Of a DNA stretch of 64,000 nucleotides, positions 23,770-35,229 are shown one piece after another. The notes under the pieces were generated by a model. That model was not told where the DNA came from and did no database searches. It worked only from the letters and a program-made list of their open reading frames with translations. A program made the translations under genes and the position numbers. Numbering within the stretch: position 1 is the first letter of the stretch; each line of letters starts with the position of its first letter. This DNA comes from Nageia nagi (Eukaryota > Pinophyta). The DNA lies in NCBI GenBank assembly GCA_050084985.1, contig JBITNC010000001.1:214148001-214212000 (forward strand), in the 5' to 3' direction.

Positions 23770-25846
23770 TATACCAATGTAACCTCTTAGTTGTAGAAGA
23801 GGTAGAGAATTAGTGAACACCCCTAATTGTCCATTATCAAGATGTATAGGCCCAAGATCAATATTAACTTCATCATCCATCTTAATAGCCTTTTTTTCAA
23901 TAAAATCCTATATAATATATCTTAAAATCTTGTAATTATGTGTTAGATGTCTAGGAACCCTATGATAATTACAAAATTTCTCATATCTAAAATTTTTAGG
24001 GACACCATTTGGAAACTTAGGCTCAACAATAGGATGAAGTTCAACAAGATCTTTTAATAAAACATTAATAATATTATCAAAAACATCAATAAAAGGTGTA
24101 AAATTTCTTTAAGGCTTAGGATTATTGTTTACTTCAACTTTTTTATTATTTTTACGTTGTTTCACTATCTTTTGATATGTATGAGTACTATTGTTATGCA
24201 TAGCATATAACTTCTTAATGCATGGCTCTTTGTTAAACATAGCATCCATCATATATCCTAATGTTGTATCATGATTAGAAATTACTGATAATTTATATGT
24301 AGGTAACAAAGCATTTCCAAATGTATCTTTCAAATCTTGCTTAAGCATGGTAATTTTATTAGCAATACATGTCCATACTTTAACAAAATCATGAATAGAT
24401 TGATTAAGCAATTGCTTAATTTTACATAAATCCTTGAAGTAAACTTTTGTAGCAATATTTTACTTAAAATTTTGTAAAAATTAATGAATTAGATCCTTAA
24501 ACCTATCAATGCTCTTTTTGGGAAGATGAACAATACCATTTTAGTTCTTCATACTTCAAACTATGTGAGAATAATTTATCAAGCATATCTCTATCATGCA
24601 TATATTCCATAGATTCCTCTTGAAATTTTCTAACATGCATCTTAGGATATTGCAAACCATTGAATTTAGTAAACTTAATACTCTTTTTCCTAGTAAGAAC
24701 TTTATTAAGAATTCTATTTGTTAATGGCGTCTTTAAATAAAATAAGAAATCATCATCAACACTGGGCTCTAATTCTATTTATTTATTTACTTTAGTTGAT
24801 TCCTCTTTCAAGGGAGGTGGAGGGGTATGAGGTAGAAGTTATGCCCTTTTAAGTTCACTTTCTTTTAGTATAGCAAATGGACCTATTCTATTTACTTTTT
24901 CATGTTCAAGTTTATCAAGCATTTGCAATAAAACATCCATTTATTTTTGTCAAGATTCTAAATGCAACATATCAATTTCTTGAAAGTCATGAATGATTTC
25001 AAGTTTAATATTATGTTCTTTGAATGTCCAATCGAGTTATTTTTGATAAGCATCTGTAATGAACTTATCAAATTATGCTTGCAATTCATCTTGAGGATTA
25101 TCATCTTCTATAATATTCTTACCTATGATAGAATTACCTCTTTTGAAGTGATAATCCTTTAGGATGAGGTATTCATAATCATCATTTTATTCTTCTATGC
25201 CACTATCATTGACATCCTCATCTAATGAAGTCTGTGTTAGTATTTTAGAAGGAATGTCTATCTCATCCACATGCATGTTATCAGTATCATGTTCACTAGT
25301 AGGCATGTTGTCAATAGTTTCTTCATCAATGGTATGAACCCTTCCATTACATGGATCCTACATTTTCATTAGAGAACAAGCTATCCAATGATTTTGAGTC
25401 TATAGAAGTTTCCTTTAAGAGCTCATAGTATGTTAGAATATTAATAATAATTTCAACATTATGAGTAATAATGTATTTTAAACTTTATTTATTAGATCTA
25501 ACATTACTAGGAATCATATCTAACTCATGGATGTTACCATTACTTTCACTAGAATGATTATGCAAGTCTAGATTTTCTTGATAGAACTCATAGACTTAGA
25601 ATCACTAAGAGCACTAGGATGAGATTCTTATAGGGGTAGATCAATATTATTCCTAATACTCCTTTGAACATCATTAAAATGAACCCTCACTTTGGATAGT
25701 TTAAGATTTTCTACATTTAGATCTCTTTTTTGAATATAGGTAGAACAAACCCTAGTTTTATCATTTTCTCTAGTTATTATTCAAAGAACTTCAAGTAAGG
25801 GGATGAATAAAAATGAGAATGGATTCATGACTTTTTCAAAAGGATG
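23770..25846 (-). pseudogene. gag: T3 gag
   Basis: The capsid-like part contains FTKFNGLQYPKMHVRKF (about 24640-24690), an HDRDMLDKLFSHSLK..LKWY block (about 24540-24600) and SIHDFVKVWTCIANKI (about 24355-24405), a typical Tat gag series. The zinc knuckle at 23932-23973 has Cys, His, His in place but Tyr for the last Cys (CNYHRVPRHLTHNY). A downstream tail ending NSLPLLQ (about 23785) matches the NPLPSH tail of T1, so gag is complete at its C-terminus and the sequence stops being element-like right after it. The N-terminal part (24750-25846) is acidic and broken. It would make particles but no enzymes. Confidence 0.82.
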
Positions 25847-25866
25847 CCCTAGGTCAAGACCTAGGG
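25847..25866. other. Perfect hairpin next to the T3 primer site
   Basis: CCCTAGGTC and GACCTAGGG form a 9-bp perfect stem with a 2-base spacer, so it is nearly a full palindrome. It lies just downstream of the primer site on the sense strand, where retroviral RNAs carry dimer and packaging signals. That function is inference. Confidence 0.8.
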
Positions 25867-25871
25867 GTGTA

Positions 25872-25889
25872 AAAATGTCAATTTCACCA
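25872..25889 (-). promoter_or_regulatory. Candidate T3 primer-binding site
   Basis: On plus it ends ..TTTCACCA, three bases before the LTR start, the same layout as T1 (..AGCACCA then three bases). The tRNA cannot be named. Confidence 0.5.
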
Positions 25890-25892
25890 AAC

Positions 25893-26622
25893 TGTAGATT
25901 CAAAAATGTGTAAATAATAAATAAGTACACATAAATATAAAAATAATATATGAATATAATGAATAATAGCTCTATATCAAATTATAAATAATATAAATGA
26001 AACATATAAAAACCTGATATAGAGTGGGGCTTGTAGCTAGTATATGTAGAATCCTCAAGAGAAGATAACAATGAACATTCAAAGGATTGTGATCAAATTT
26101 TATATGATCTCACAATAGATATTCACTAGAGTGATATCATGAGTCATTCTCTAAAGTCTAAACCTCCCAATTTAGAAGATGCATGTTGTTGGCACAATAT
26201 GAGTCACACACCATTAACACTAAAGGAAAGGTTGTTTCATGTTGTGTGTAAGAGAGAGATTACAAAGCTTAGAGAGTTAATAAGTTCTCAAAGATAGGTG
26301 GCATCAAAAGATACCATTGGTATAATGTTTAAAATAACCACCTATTAGAGATTTCTAATAGGTATGTCAAGCTTCACCTCTAGTATTTATAACCTACAAG
26401 GAAATAGAAGGGTGAAAGCTAAGACATAGCAACAATAATAATCATTTCAATATTCAAGATAACTTAATATAAACCATGTTGTATGATGTTACATTGGCCC
26501 TAGCACATAGTATTTCAATGTAATAAAATTCTATCTTGATTTATGTATTATTATCTTTTAATCATTTAATGCATTGAATATAATTTATTAAATAAATAAT
26601 AAATCATTTTTAGGTGTCTACA
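25893..26622 (-). repeat. T3 5' LTR
   Basis: Begins TGTAGATT and ends GTGTCTACA. TATA box candidate (TATTTATA on plus) at 26384-26391, in the sense direction of gag. Confidence 0.88.
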
Positions 26623-27135
26623 CATATTCATATCATAAAAATAAACATAATACTGATAATAAACAAGAATGTAATAATGTGAAATAATAATGCAATTAAC
26701 TCAATAAATATGAATGTGTTTTGATAGAGTAATTTTGCATCCAAAAATTTGGTCCCTTACTTTAATATTAAAGACTTTATTTATAGATTTTAAAAATAGG
26801 TAGAGTTTACAATTTTGAGATAAAAATATGGATAGAAAAGCCTATCTAGCTTTGTCATGGCTATGATTTGAAGTTAGGATGCATGAGATGGATGATGAGT
26901 CATACATCATCCCTTTCTTTCTTTTTAAAACACCTTAGAAGTTATCATTTTTATCATACTTTTGCTAATTATAGAGTCACTAGCATCCAGGTATTGAATG
27001 TCAGCATCTAATCTAAGTGGATGATAATTGAGATTGAATGCTAGCAATTGGTAGATTATGGTTAACTTTTTAATATTTATTTTAATTTCTTATACTTTCA
27101 TTTATTGAAAGAAGGATCATTTTTATTTTTCTACA
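26623..27135 (-). repeat. T2 5' LTR, right half
   Basis: Aligns with the second part of the T1 LTR: the TTTATTTATAGATTTT block with a TATA box (26778-26785), the GAGTCACTAGCATCC minisatellite and a terminal GATCATTTTTATTTTTCTACA that parallels GGACATTTTTAGGTGTAAACA of T1. It starts exactly where T3 ends. Confidence 0.75.
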
Positions 27136-27199
27136 CATGGATAAGTTCTTTGGATATACCAAGGGCTAGTCCTTAAGCCAAATAATAGGTTGGTTCTTA

Positions 27200-27650
27200 G
27201 GTCAAACCATAGGGATTATCCTTAGGTTGGTTCATGGGATGAACCATAGAATAATCCTTGGGCCCATTTGTCAATCGACCACTTGGTCGGATAATGGATC
27301 ATTACATGATTTGGTCCATGGGCTGAACCATGGTCACTATGAACAAACCATGCACTATTGAGTCCAAAGTGGGGTTTCTAGAAAAATTATACACCATAGG
27401 TAATAGAACCCCTTATCTAATAGTAGATAAGGGTTTTTACCTAAATCTACTATAGGTACCATGGGATGGTCCATGGGTTGATCCATGGGTTGATGCATGG
27501 GATAGTCTAGGCCTAACCATAGACTAATTCATGGCATTAACCATGGTCTAGTCCATGAGCTCACTCATAGGCTGATCCATAGGTTGATATATGGACTAAC
27601 CAATGGGCCCATCTAGGCCATTTCATGGTTTGATCAATGGGATGATCAAG
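27200..27650. repeat. CCATGG-rich minisatellite
   Basis: Degenerate units such as GGTTGATCCATGGG, GGTCCATGGG and GATGAACCATAG recur many times over about 450 bp. The cores (CCATGG, TCCATGGA-like) are palindromic. A D-type repeat piece (27395-27450) is embedded in it. Confidence 0.75.
27410..27433. other. 10-bp perfect hairpin
   Basis: CCCTTATCTA and TAGATAAGGG pair around a 4-base loop. The same place in D copies (35250-35270 and 52380-52400) is mutated and no longer pairs well. Confidence 0.7.
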
Positions 27651-27659
27651 TAGTACCTT

Positions 27660-28269
27660 TGGTAGCCACTCCCAAAGGGGTGGCTCATTCTTATATTATC
27701 ACATGTGGTATAAAATATTCAAGGGTATAGGTAAGGAGAGTAACATAAATTAAGTGCATCATGTATATATAACCCACATGAGTTACAAATTCATTAGGTT
27801 GGTTACTCAAACTAGTCCTTGTATAAGGAGGTAGGTTGAGAATGTTCATTGTTACCTAATGGCTATATGTATAGGGATGCAAATGGCTCCTCAAGATTGT
27901 ATCTTTGCATAGGTTGTGTAGATGCACTGATAGAGATAGCACTAGCCCTTTTTTGGTGATCTTTGTTAAGGTATCCCACCATAAAAACTAAGTGGTGTGG
28001 ATGCATCAAAGAAGGAAGCACCCACCTTATTTGGGATTATTATCATGCATTCTACCATGAGTTTTAGGTGATGCTTGACTAGCATTAGCCTTTGGTCATG
28101 ATTTAAATTCTGAAATACCTTGGTACAAAGTGAAGTAGCTCATGGTTATGGGATAATTTTGGTAATGTGCACCATTGATTATACATCATGAACTATGAGC
28201 ATCAATCATGAACAATGAACCTTGAGTATGAATTGTGAGCATGAATTGTGGAGCATGAGACTTGTCCTC
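27660..28269. other. Stretch without recognised gene
   Basis: A short part (about 27650-27700, AGTAGTACCTTTGGTAGC..) resembles the end of D1 (about 33515-33555). Around 28180-28260 a short ATGAAYYRTGAGCAT-like motif repeats. Nothing else is recognised. Confidence 0.5.
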
Positions 28270-28713
28270 ATACCTTTTAATGAATAGATTTTGGGGTTAT
28301 TTTCCTATGGGGTAGTATTTTTGAGGCTACTTTTAATAGTTTGGATATGGTTAAGTAGGCACACCATGGAGAAGGTAGGGATGGGGGACCACCTAGGTCA
28401 TCTTAGCAGTAGCACCATTTTTGGTTGAAAATCAATCAAAAGAGCTTAAAGGTTAGATATAGCATGCTAAAAACTAAACCAACTTAAAATTCAAGTTTAT
28501 ATTACCAAATATTGAGTTTTGTTTTGCCATTTATGGAAAATTAAGAGGTGCATTTTGCATACTCCTTAAGTGAAAGTATTATTTGAATGCCTATGAGTGG
28601 TTTAAAATGGCCTTTGAAGTTTAGATTGGTTTGGTATGTTCCCATATTATTTGGACTTGGTGTTGTAAAGTGTATAGAGGTTCCAATTAGTTAAAACATA
28701 TACCTAATGGAGT

Positions 28714-28793
28714 CATTTGTGAAATGTGAACCATTTGTGAAATGTGAGTTATTTGTGAAATATGAGCTATTTGTGAAATATGAATCATTTGTG
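28714..28793. repeat. 18-bp tandem repeat, 4.4 units
   Basis: Unit CATTTGTGAAATGTGAAC repeated head to tail at exactly 18 bp (starts 28714, 28732, 28750, 28768, 28786). Copies A and B of R have a single version of this sequence, so it expanded only here. On minus it lies in a 62-codon open stretch and gives a hexapeptide repeat (FTN..), but I doubt that this is expressed. Confidence 0.92.
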
Positions 28794-31549
28794 TGCCAAT
28801 CGAGAGTGAGCATACCATTATTTTCATAAAGTATATATTTTAGCAATGGACATGGGAGGAAGTCTTCCCAAGGCACCAAGTTGGTTTAAAAGGGTGTTCA
28901 AATGAAAAGTGCAATTTGAGTTAAGTTATTGATAAAGTTGGAAGAAATACTAAGAGATTTTCTAACCTTTGACTAACTCCTAATGTTGAAGTTTTTGGAC
29001 TTCATTTGCACATGTCATAAGTATGAATTAAGAGATAGAAAAAAGAGTTTTGATGCCTTGCAAAGAAGTAAATTTACCACCTATCATTATGAAGAGAGTA
29101 TATGGGAAGTAAGTCTTGTTCCTTTAGTTAGGAACTAGGATAGTGCTATGCTTGGGCCTCCATGGAGAGGGATCCTAATTTGAGCCAATATTTGCACATT
29201 ACCAATGGTATTGATTTGAGCTAATGTTGGTGTCTTCTTAGATGTGTCATTCAGGACTTGTCAATTAAGTGGTTGAGTGACCATCTATGAGCTCCATGTA
29301 CATTTACTTGAGTATATTAAATAAAAAGGAATTTGTTGAGGAAGACTTTGATAGTGTGATAATGTGTTGAAGGTTAATGATGTTTGAGTTGTTCATACAA
29401 TATGGATAGTGGTAATCCATTCACTTATAAAAAGATATGGAATGAGGAAAATGGAACCTCCTATACTTGTAAGCTAGGGATTGGAAAAATAAAGGACCTT
29501 TAAGGGTTAGTTCTTATCAAGTTTTGGTTTTATATGATTTTAGTTAGTTTGCTCATGTGTGGACTCACATTATAAAGGGTGGTCCATTTCTAAGGGTGAA
29601 ATTAATGGCACCATTTTGTGAGGGAGTTACATTACTAGATTTTTAAAAGTTTTAGACCATATAACCCTTGTGGGAAATAATAAGTTATCTCTAAGGAATG
29701 AGTGTGATTACCTTTATGTATTTGGGTATGAATGAAGATGTTCCATTTGTTACATGGGTTTTATGTGGTTAAAATATTGGGGCATAATGTTATTTAGGTA
29801 CTACTCCAAGTACATCTCAAATTTATGAGTTCTTTTGGAACACTTAAGGTTTGCTTTAGTGCAAACATGTTATGATTTAAGGTAATAATCTTAGGAGAGG
29901 ATGATTTACTAAAAGGGAGATAATAGTTTATTAGTATTCATGTCAAGGAACATGTTTGATGTTGGAATTATTATTTAATCTTAATGGATAGTACTCATTC
30001 CTTGTGGCTATGGTATCTCATGGAGTTGATTATCAAAATGTATGGCATGGTTATGGGTTCTTTGAAATAAAGAATTACAAAGAAAAAACTAGAGTGGATG
30101 ATGTACATAAGTTATAATAATGAAATCCTCATACCATGCAACACTATGGGTCTCTAAATACCTTTTTGGAGGACTATTTTAGTAGAGATAGTATGGATTA
30201 CATTCTTAGAGTTATGTACCTATATTTTGGGTGTATGGAAAGTTGCTTGCATGAAGTGTATATGATCTAGAATACTAGGATTTCTACTCCTATCCATTAT
30301 GCAAAAATAGGGTTTAATTGGAATAACATGGATTCAAAATTGAATGTTTCAAAAAAGGTCTATAATGTAAAGTTGGACTAGGATAGGTATGTGAATGCTT
30401 GATGCTTTTAGCATGTCCTTCATTATAGAATCCCCTTCAATGCCAAGATAAGAAAAATTAAGGATGGAAAAGCATCTATAGTTGTTGCAAACATGAGTGT
30501 TAGGCCATAAAATATACATAAGTGAATACCATTGAAATCTTAATTATATGTTGGTGTAATCTAGTTGAACAAGAAATAACCATCCTCAAAAGAGTGAAAT
30601 AATAAATAAAGGAAAAGTAGTAATATTGGATCAGATTCTTAACTATTGTGTGATGATATTTGAGACAAGGGTGTGTGAAGTTAAGGTATACTATGTGACT
30701 AGGTAGGAGAGCACTTGGTGGGACATAATGGATTGGTGTGTGATGCTTTGTATGAACCTCATTTTGACTTGAATTAATGAGCCATCAAGTCATCATCTTG
30801 TGTATTTGAAAAAGTTGATGGGTTTTGATATTAGTGATATTTGGCTATGTCAAGAGACAATATACTTGGGACATCCATGTGGAAGTATCTAGTCATAATC
30901 AATATCAATGTATCTTTGATAGCTTAAGATAGGTAAAGGATGCACTAAGAAATACAAATAATACTCTATGGGGGTAAGAATGTTGGGCAATGCATGATTT
31001 GTCTTATTATGATCTCTTCATATGAGGTATGCTTCTTGATCTAAGTGGGGGAGTATACCTATAACTTGCTAATTATCACCAAAAGTTTGGGGAATTCATT
31101 CTTTATATTATGGGAATCAATGGATTTAGTTTAGGTTGTACTATAATGATATATGAGGGGAAATGTATGTAGTGTGGTGGTATTACTTGAGTTTATTAAC
31201 ACCAAATGTTGATACTATTATGTAGTATGATGGGGAAAAGATATTACTATGTATGATATATGACTAAATCTTGATTTAGATTATGTGTAGTAGCACACCC
31301 CCCTTCTTTGGAGATTTAAGTAAAGGAGAGCAGCCCTACAACCCCTTGCCATTACAATAGAATAATTTATGATTGTAGATAAGCAAAGTTAGACTCCTCT
31401 TAGTGAATATATTATCTTATATCTCTAGTATATCATGGGAGAGAAACTCTAATGCATATGTATATATGGCTTTAGTGATTTGATCAAGGGGAATAGACCT
31501 TATGAATCACTAGAAATGGGGATTTAACCATGTATGATGTTCTTGTAGA

Positions 31550-32240
31550 AATCCAATGAATCACTTTGGGTAGGTCATCTTGAGAGGGATTAGAAATTGG
31601 CCTTAGTATTGTGTGGATTTAGTTGGCTATTAATTTTTAGAAGATTGGATGGCTTAGGTGAGAAAATGTGTAGTCTCTCAACAAGGTAAGTTTGAATGGA
31701 AAGGAATAGTGGATTTCCTCCAACCTTTCTTTGTATTAACTAGATCATGTAGATTGATGAAGGAGGGTTTTAATGATAAAAAAATTAGAGAATAATGTCT
31801 AATCCAACATAATGGTTGTGGTAGATCATTTCTTAAAGTATGGATCTCTCAATCATTGGGAGCTCCTTTGTAATGAACTAGTGGTAGTGCAATATTTTAT
31901 TGATGATAATAGGAAGTGTTAGTTATTCCTTTTGATGTGGATAATGATTGGAATACCAAGTTTACTAATGTATTTTGGGTTGAATGTTTTAAAGTATAAA
32001 TATGGAGTTTTGAAATTTTAAGTCATTATCCTTAGAAAATTTGGAAATTTGAAAGGATAAGAGCATTTGTATGGATATATCTTCTCAACTTGGCTTGGTC
32101 TTACTATAGTGGAGTGAGAGTTTGTATGTAGTATACTTCTTTAAAACTTATGATAGAGAGATTAAGTGGATGTGGATATGTTAATCTTAGAGTATGTGGT
32201 TGTGGTGATAGTTTCAAAGATGGTTTTGAAGGTACTCAAT
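31550..32240 (+). pseudogene. pol: Decayed gypsy integrase in R copy C
   Basis: Fragments in changing frames resemble a gypsy integrase: an FG.VILRG segment (zinc-finger region), NIMVVVDHFLKY (first catalytic Asp in VVVD, about 31805-31840), FTNVFWVECFK (about 31960-31995), and an AWSYYS..YTSLKTYD segment (about 32095-32155). Stops and shifts are too many to define a frame. The matching copy B segment keeps GHPGRNRTLV better. The subfamily differs from the chromovirus fragment at 38440. Confidence 0.5.
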
Positions 32241-32250
32241 TTAGAGTTTG

Positions 32251-33059
32251 GTATCCTTGGCTACATGATATGGGACATGTATGCCTTGGTAAAATTAATG
32301 AACATACATGACTACATGGGATGGGGCATGTTGATAATAAAGATAAAATGTATCCTCACACTTAATAAAATAAACCACCCCATAAAACTAATAAAATTGA
32401 ATATTATATAAGCTTAGTGTTGAGGCTTTTGAAAAGATGAGTAGAAGTTTTAGGTGTAGCATAGACTACTCTTACTAAAGTCCTTAAGCTAATCGATGGA
32501 TGGATCCTTAGGAGTGAAATTTGTACACAAATCCTTTGTATGTTAGTCTATGGATATACTGGGACATCTTAAAGAATACTCTAAGAGATATTTAGGTATT
32601 TTTATAGGTGCCACATATTAAGTTTATAAGAGGTTAAGGCTAGATAGTTACTAGTCAATTATGTTAGATTGAATCTTATGGGAACCTGTGGCTAGGTTCT
32701 TATATGTGGTTCTAAATTATTACGTGAGTTGTATGGTAAAAGGGGATATGTTAAATGGATAATTTTGATGTAATTCATCAATGAGGATGTGGTTAGAAAG
32801 GCATTTTTTAGAAAATATCATCATGAGTTGATGTTAAGGATATGAACCACATTTTGAATGGGATGGATGTTGCCCTTAAGATTTTCCTAATAGTGGGGCA
32901 TCAAAAATTCAAAGTTGACACCTCTGGTTATGTTACCCTTATGTTCAACATAGATCCATTAATGAGGTAATGATGGAAACAACCTTCAAGGTTGAAAAGA
33001 TGAGTGATGTACTTTGGACCCCTTATAGAGTGTGTTATTGATGAGGTCATTAACTATTC
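32251..33059. other. Stretch without recognised gene
   Basis: Links R copy C to the first D repeat. A 60-80 codon open reading on plus (32166-32411) continues from the integrase remnant but shows no domain. No counterpart is seen after copy B, where the chromovirus T5 begins. Confidence 0.45.
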
Positions 33060-33620
33060 TAAGTGGAAGAAAATATGAGAGGGTAACCTCTCCTAAGGGT
33101 GTGAGTGGGCTAGAGTGTAACATCTAACACACAAGGAGAACTTTTGGACCTAGATTATCATGCCTTAGGAACCATGATGGATAAGAGAGAGAGAGAGTCC
33201 ATTCCTATGGTTGGATTAGGTAAGCTAGTAAGGTGAATAAAGCTTAGGGGGGCCTTAGGGGTGGAACTCATTAGAAGGTCATTAGTTAGGTGGCAAGATA
33301 GGGTCCCTTTGGATCCCTATCATGGCATATGGCTATCAAGCCTAGTGCAATAATGGACCAAGATCCTTAGTGCTCTAAGGGACTAGGTTATGTCTTAAGG
33401 GCATAAGGCCTTAAGAATACTATGACTAAGGAATTGATGGATAATAGAGCTAGATAGGCTCTTGAGCTATGTTATGCCTAGGATATTAGTTTATGTAGTT
33501 GATGCTAGTAATAGGTAGTACCTTTAGTAGCAACATTCCAAGGGATGGATCATTATAGTACTATCATAACTACTATGGTGAGGATGATTGGTGACTAGTC
33601 CTCACCCAAGTTGGCATAAT
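33060..33620. repeat. D family repeat, copy 1
   Basis: Starts near ATGAGAGGGTAACCTCTCC and shares with copies 2 and 3 the blocks TCTAACACACAAGGAG, TTCATTGGTTGG/GTCATTAGTTAGG and GGAATTGATGG. Contains a (GA)n run at 33185-33197. No coding signal. Confidence 0.75.
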
Positions 33621-33779
33621 GCAACTCATCCCATCTCAAGATAGTCAATTTATCAAGTTTACCCCATCACCTAGGCTAGGTTTTCATGGAGCCAACTTGA
33701 TGCTTCCATTTTTCCCTCACACTTTCCTCTATAACTATTACAATATATCATGAATCTATCCCTTACCTTGATTGCCTCT

Positions 33780-35215
33780 ACTATTTAACTAAGGTGTAAA
33801 GTACATCTAATGTTATGGATACATATAAAATATCTCCTATAATTCCTTCTTATATGTGATGGTGAGAAGGGTGTGGAGAAATCCTATCATATGAGGTATT
33901 ATGATCTAGGGTCTATTAGCAATGTACTATAGTTTCCTAATATCTATGATGCTATGCGAGTTCATAGAGAGGATTATGGATGCCTAATGTAGAGATGGTT
34001 TAGAAAAACACTCAATGTTGATCATAAGTTGTATAATCCATTCTTCATCTTACACTCCCCTTGATGCCTTGATCTCTCACCCTCTCTCTAACACACTAGT
34101 GTATCCTATGTCCCTTCCCTTGATTACTCTATGATTTGACTAAGGCATGAAGTACATCCAATGATATGGACACATGCAAAATATATCTTGTAAGTCTTTC
34201 CCATGCATATTGGTGGGAAATGTATGGAGAAATCCTATTTCATGATGTATCATGATCTAGGATATACTAGCAACATATTATGGTTTCTCAATGTTCATGT
34301 TGCTATATGAGTCTATGGTGAGGATTACAAATGTCCAATGTGGCAATGCTTTGAAAACATGCTTGATGTTGATCATAGATCATATGATACCTTATTTTTA
34401 TTATACTACCATATATGCCTTTCTCACATTCTATCTCTCCATCGTGTTGGTCTATCCCACATCCCTTCCCCTAATTACCTCTACAATTTGGCTAAGGCAT
34501 GAAGTACATTCGATGTTATGGCTACATGAAGAACATCTCCTATATGTCCCTCCCATGTATGATGGTGGAAAGTGTGTGGAGAAACCTTGCCACATGGTGT
34601 ATCATGATCTAGGATCTACCAATAATGTACTATGGTTGCTCAAAATTTATGTTATTATAGGATTACATGGAGAGGATTATGGATGCCCAATGTAGCAATA
34701 GTTTAGAAACATGTTCAATGCCCATCATAGAATGCACAACCCTTCTCCATCTTGCACTTATATTGATCACTTACCCATCAATGCTCTCTTCATCATGATG
34801 GTCCATCCCACATCCCTTACCTTAGTTTCTCATTGGTTCATCTAAGGTGTGAAGTACATCTAATGCTATGTATACATGAAGAATATCTCCTATATATGTC
34901 CTTCCTATATGCAGTGGTGGGAAGTGTGTGGAGAAACCTTGTTGCATTCTATATCATGATTTTGGGTCTACTAATAATGTACCATAGTTTCTCTATATTC
35001 ATTTTGCTCTATGAGTTCATAGAGAGGACTATGGATGTCCAATGTAGCAATGGTTCAAAAATACACATGATGCTAATTGTAGATAGTAAGAACTTTGCTC
35101 CATCTTACACTACCCTTGATCCCATGCTCACCTACCCACTCTCCATCACATTGATCCATACCATATCCCTTACCCCTATTGTCTCTATGGTTCATATAAG
35201 GTAGGAATAATATAT
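33780..35215. repeat. Tandem array 1, about 350-bp unit, four copies
   Basis: The anchor AAGGYRTGAAGTACATCYAATG occurs at 33791, 34142, 34494 and 34854, with a partial at 35198: spacings 351, 352, 360 and 344 bp. Units also share ..GTGGGAA.TGTGTGGAGAAA and TCATGATCTAGG. Two open stretches on plus (34291-34695 and 34833-35204) read the same repeated residues (LR.EVH.ML..HEE) because the unit is close to a multiple of three; I do not regard them as genes. Confidence 0.9.
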
Positions 35216-35229
35216 AAAAAACATAAAAA

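Larger units (their letters stand above)
18368..26622 (-). mobile_element. T3: pol-less Tat-type element with antisense plant-mobile-domain gene
   Basis: Two direct repeats of 735 and 730 bp bound it. The right LTR begins TGTAGA and ends TCTACA, a perfect 6-bp inverted end. A polypurine tract follows the left LTR and a CACCA-type primer site precedes the right one, so the sense strand is minus. Flanks CCTAT (18363-18367) and CATAT (26623-26627) look like a decayed 5-bp target duplication. Inside are gag and, on the other strand, a plant-mobile-domain pseudogene. I find no RT, integrase or RNase H, so it probably moved with help from a relative. Confidence 0.82.
10410..27135 (-). mobile_element. 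T2: older Tat-lineage element, host of T1 and T3
   Basis: T2 is related to T1 and runs in the same direction, but it is more decayed: almost no stretch stays open for 100 codons. Visible parts are RT-RNase H (10410-11560), protease and linker, gag, leader, primer site and a 5' LTR. T3 splits the LTR. Integrase and the second RNase H are not seen here; if T1 inserted into T2, they should continue beyond the far (left) end of T1, outside the window. Confidence 0.8.
28270..32250 (+). repeat. R family repeat, copy C
   Basis: Aligns with 36345-37119 (copy A) over its first part and with 41700-45254 (copy B) over its whole length; shared landmarks include CACACCATGGAG, AACTCCTAATGTT, TTAGTTAGGAACTAG, CTAAGTGGGGGAGTA and ATTATGTGTAGTAGC. 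The first part may be an LTR-like unit, because it alone occurs as copy A. Its last 700 bp hold an integrase remnant. No gag or RT can be read in the 2.3 kb between. Confidence 0.75.

Noticed and set aside
28714-28793. CRISPR-like array
   Set aside because: Direct head-to-tail 18-bp units without spacers in a plant genome; an ordinary minisatellite.
28691-28879. 62-codon minus-strand ORF with hexapeptide repeats
   Set aside because: The repeats are a by-product of the 18-bp tandem expansion, which is a multiple of three.
34291-35204. Two plus-strand ORFs of 134 and 123 codons as genes
   Set aside because: They lie inside the 350-bp tandem array, repeat the same residues and have no domain; the open frame follows from the unit length.
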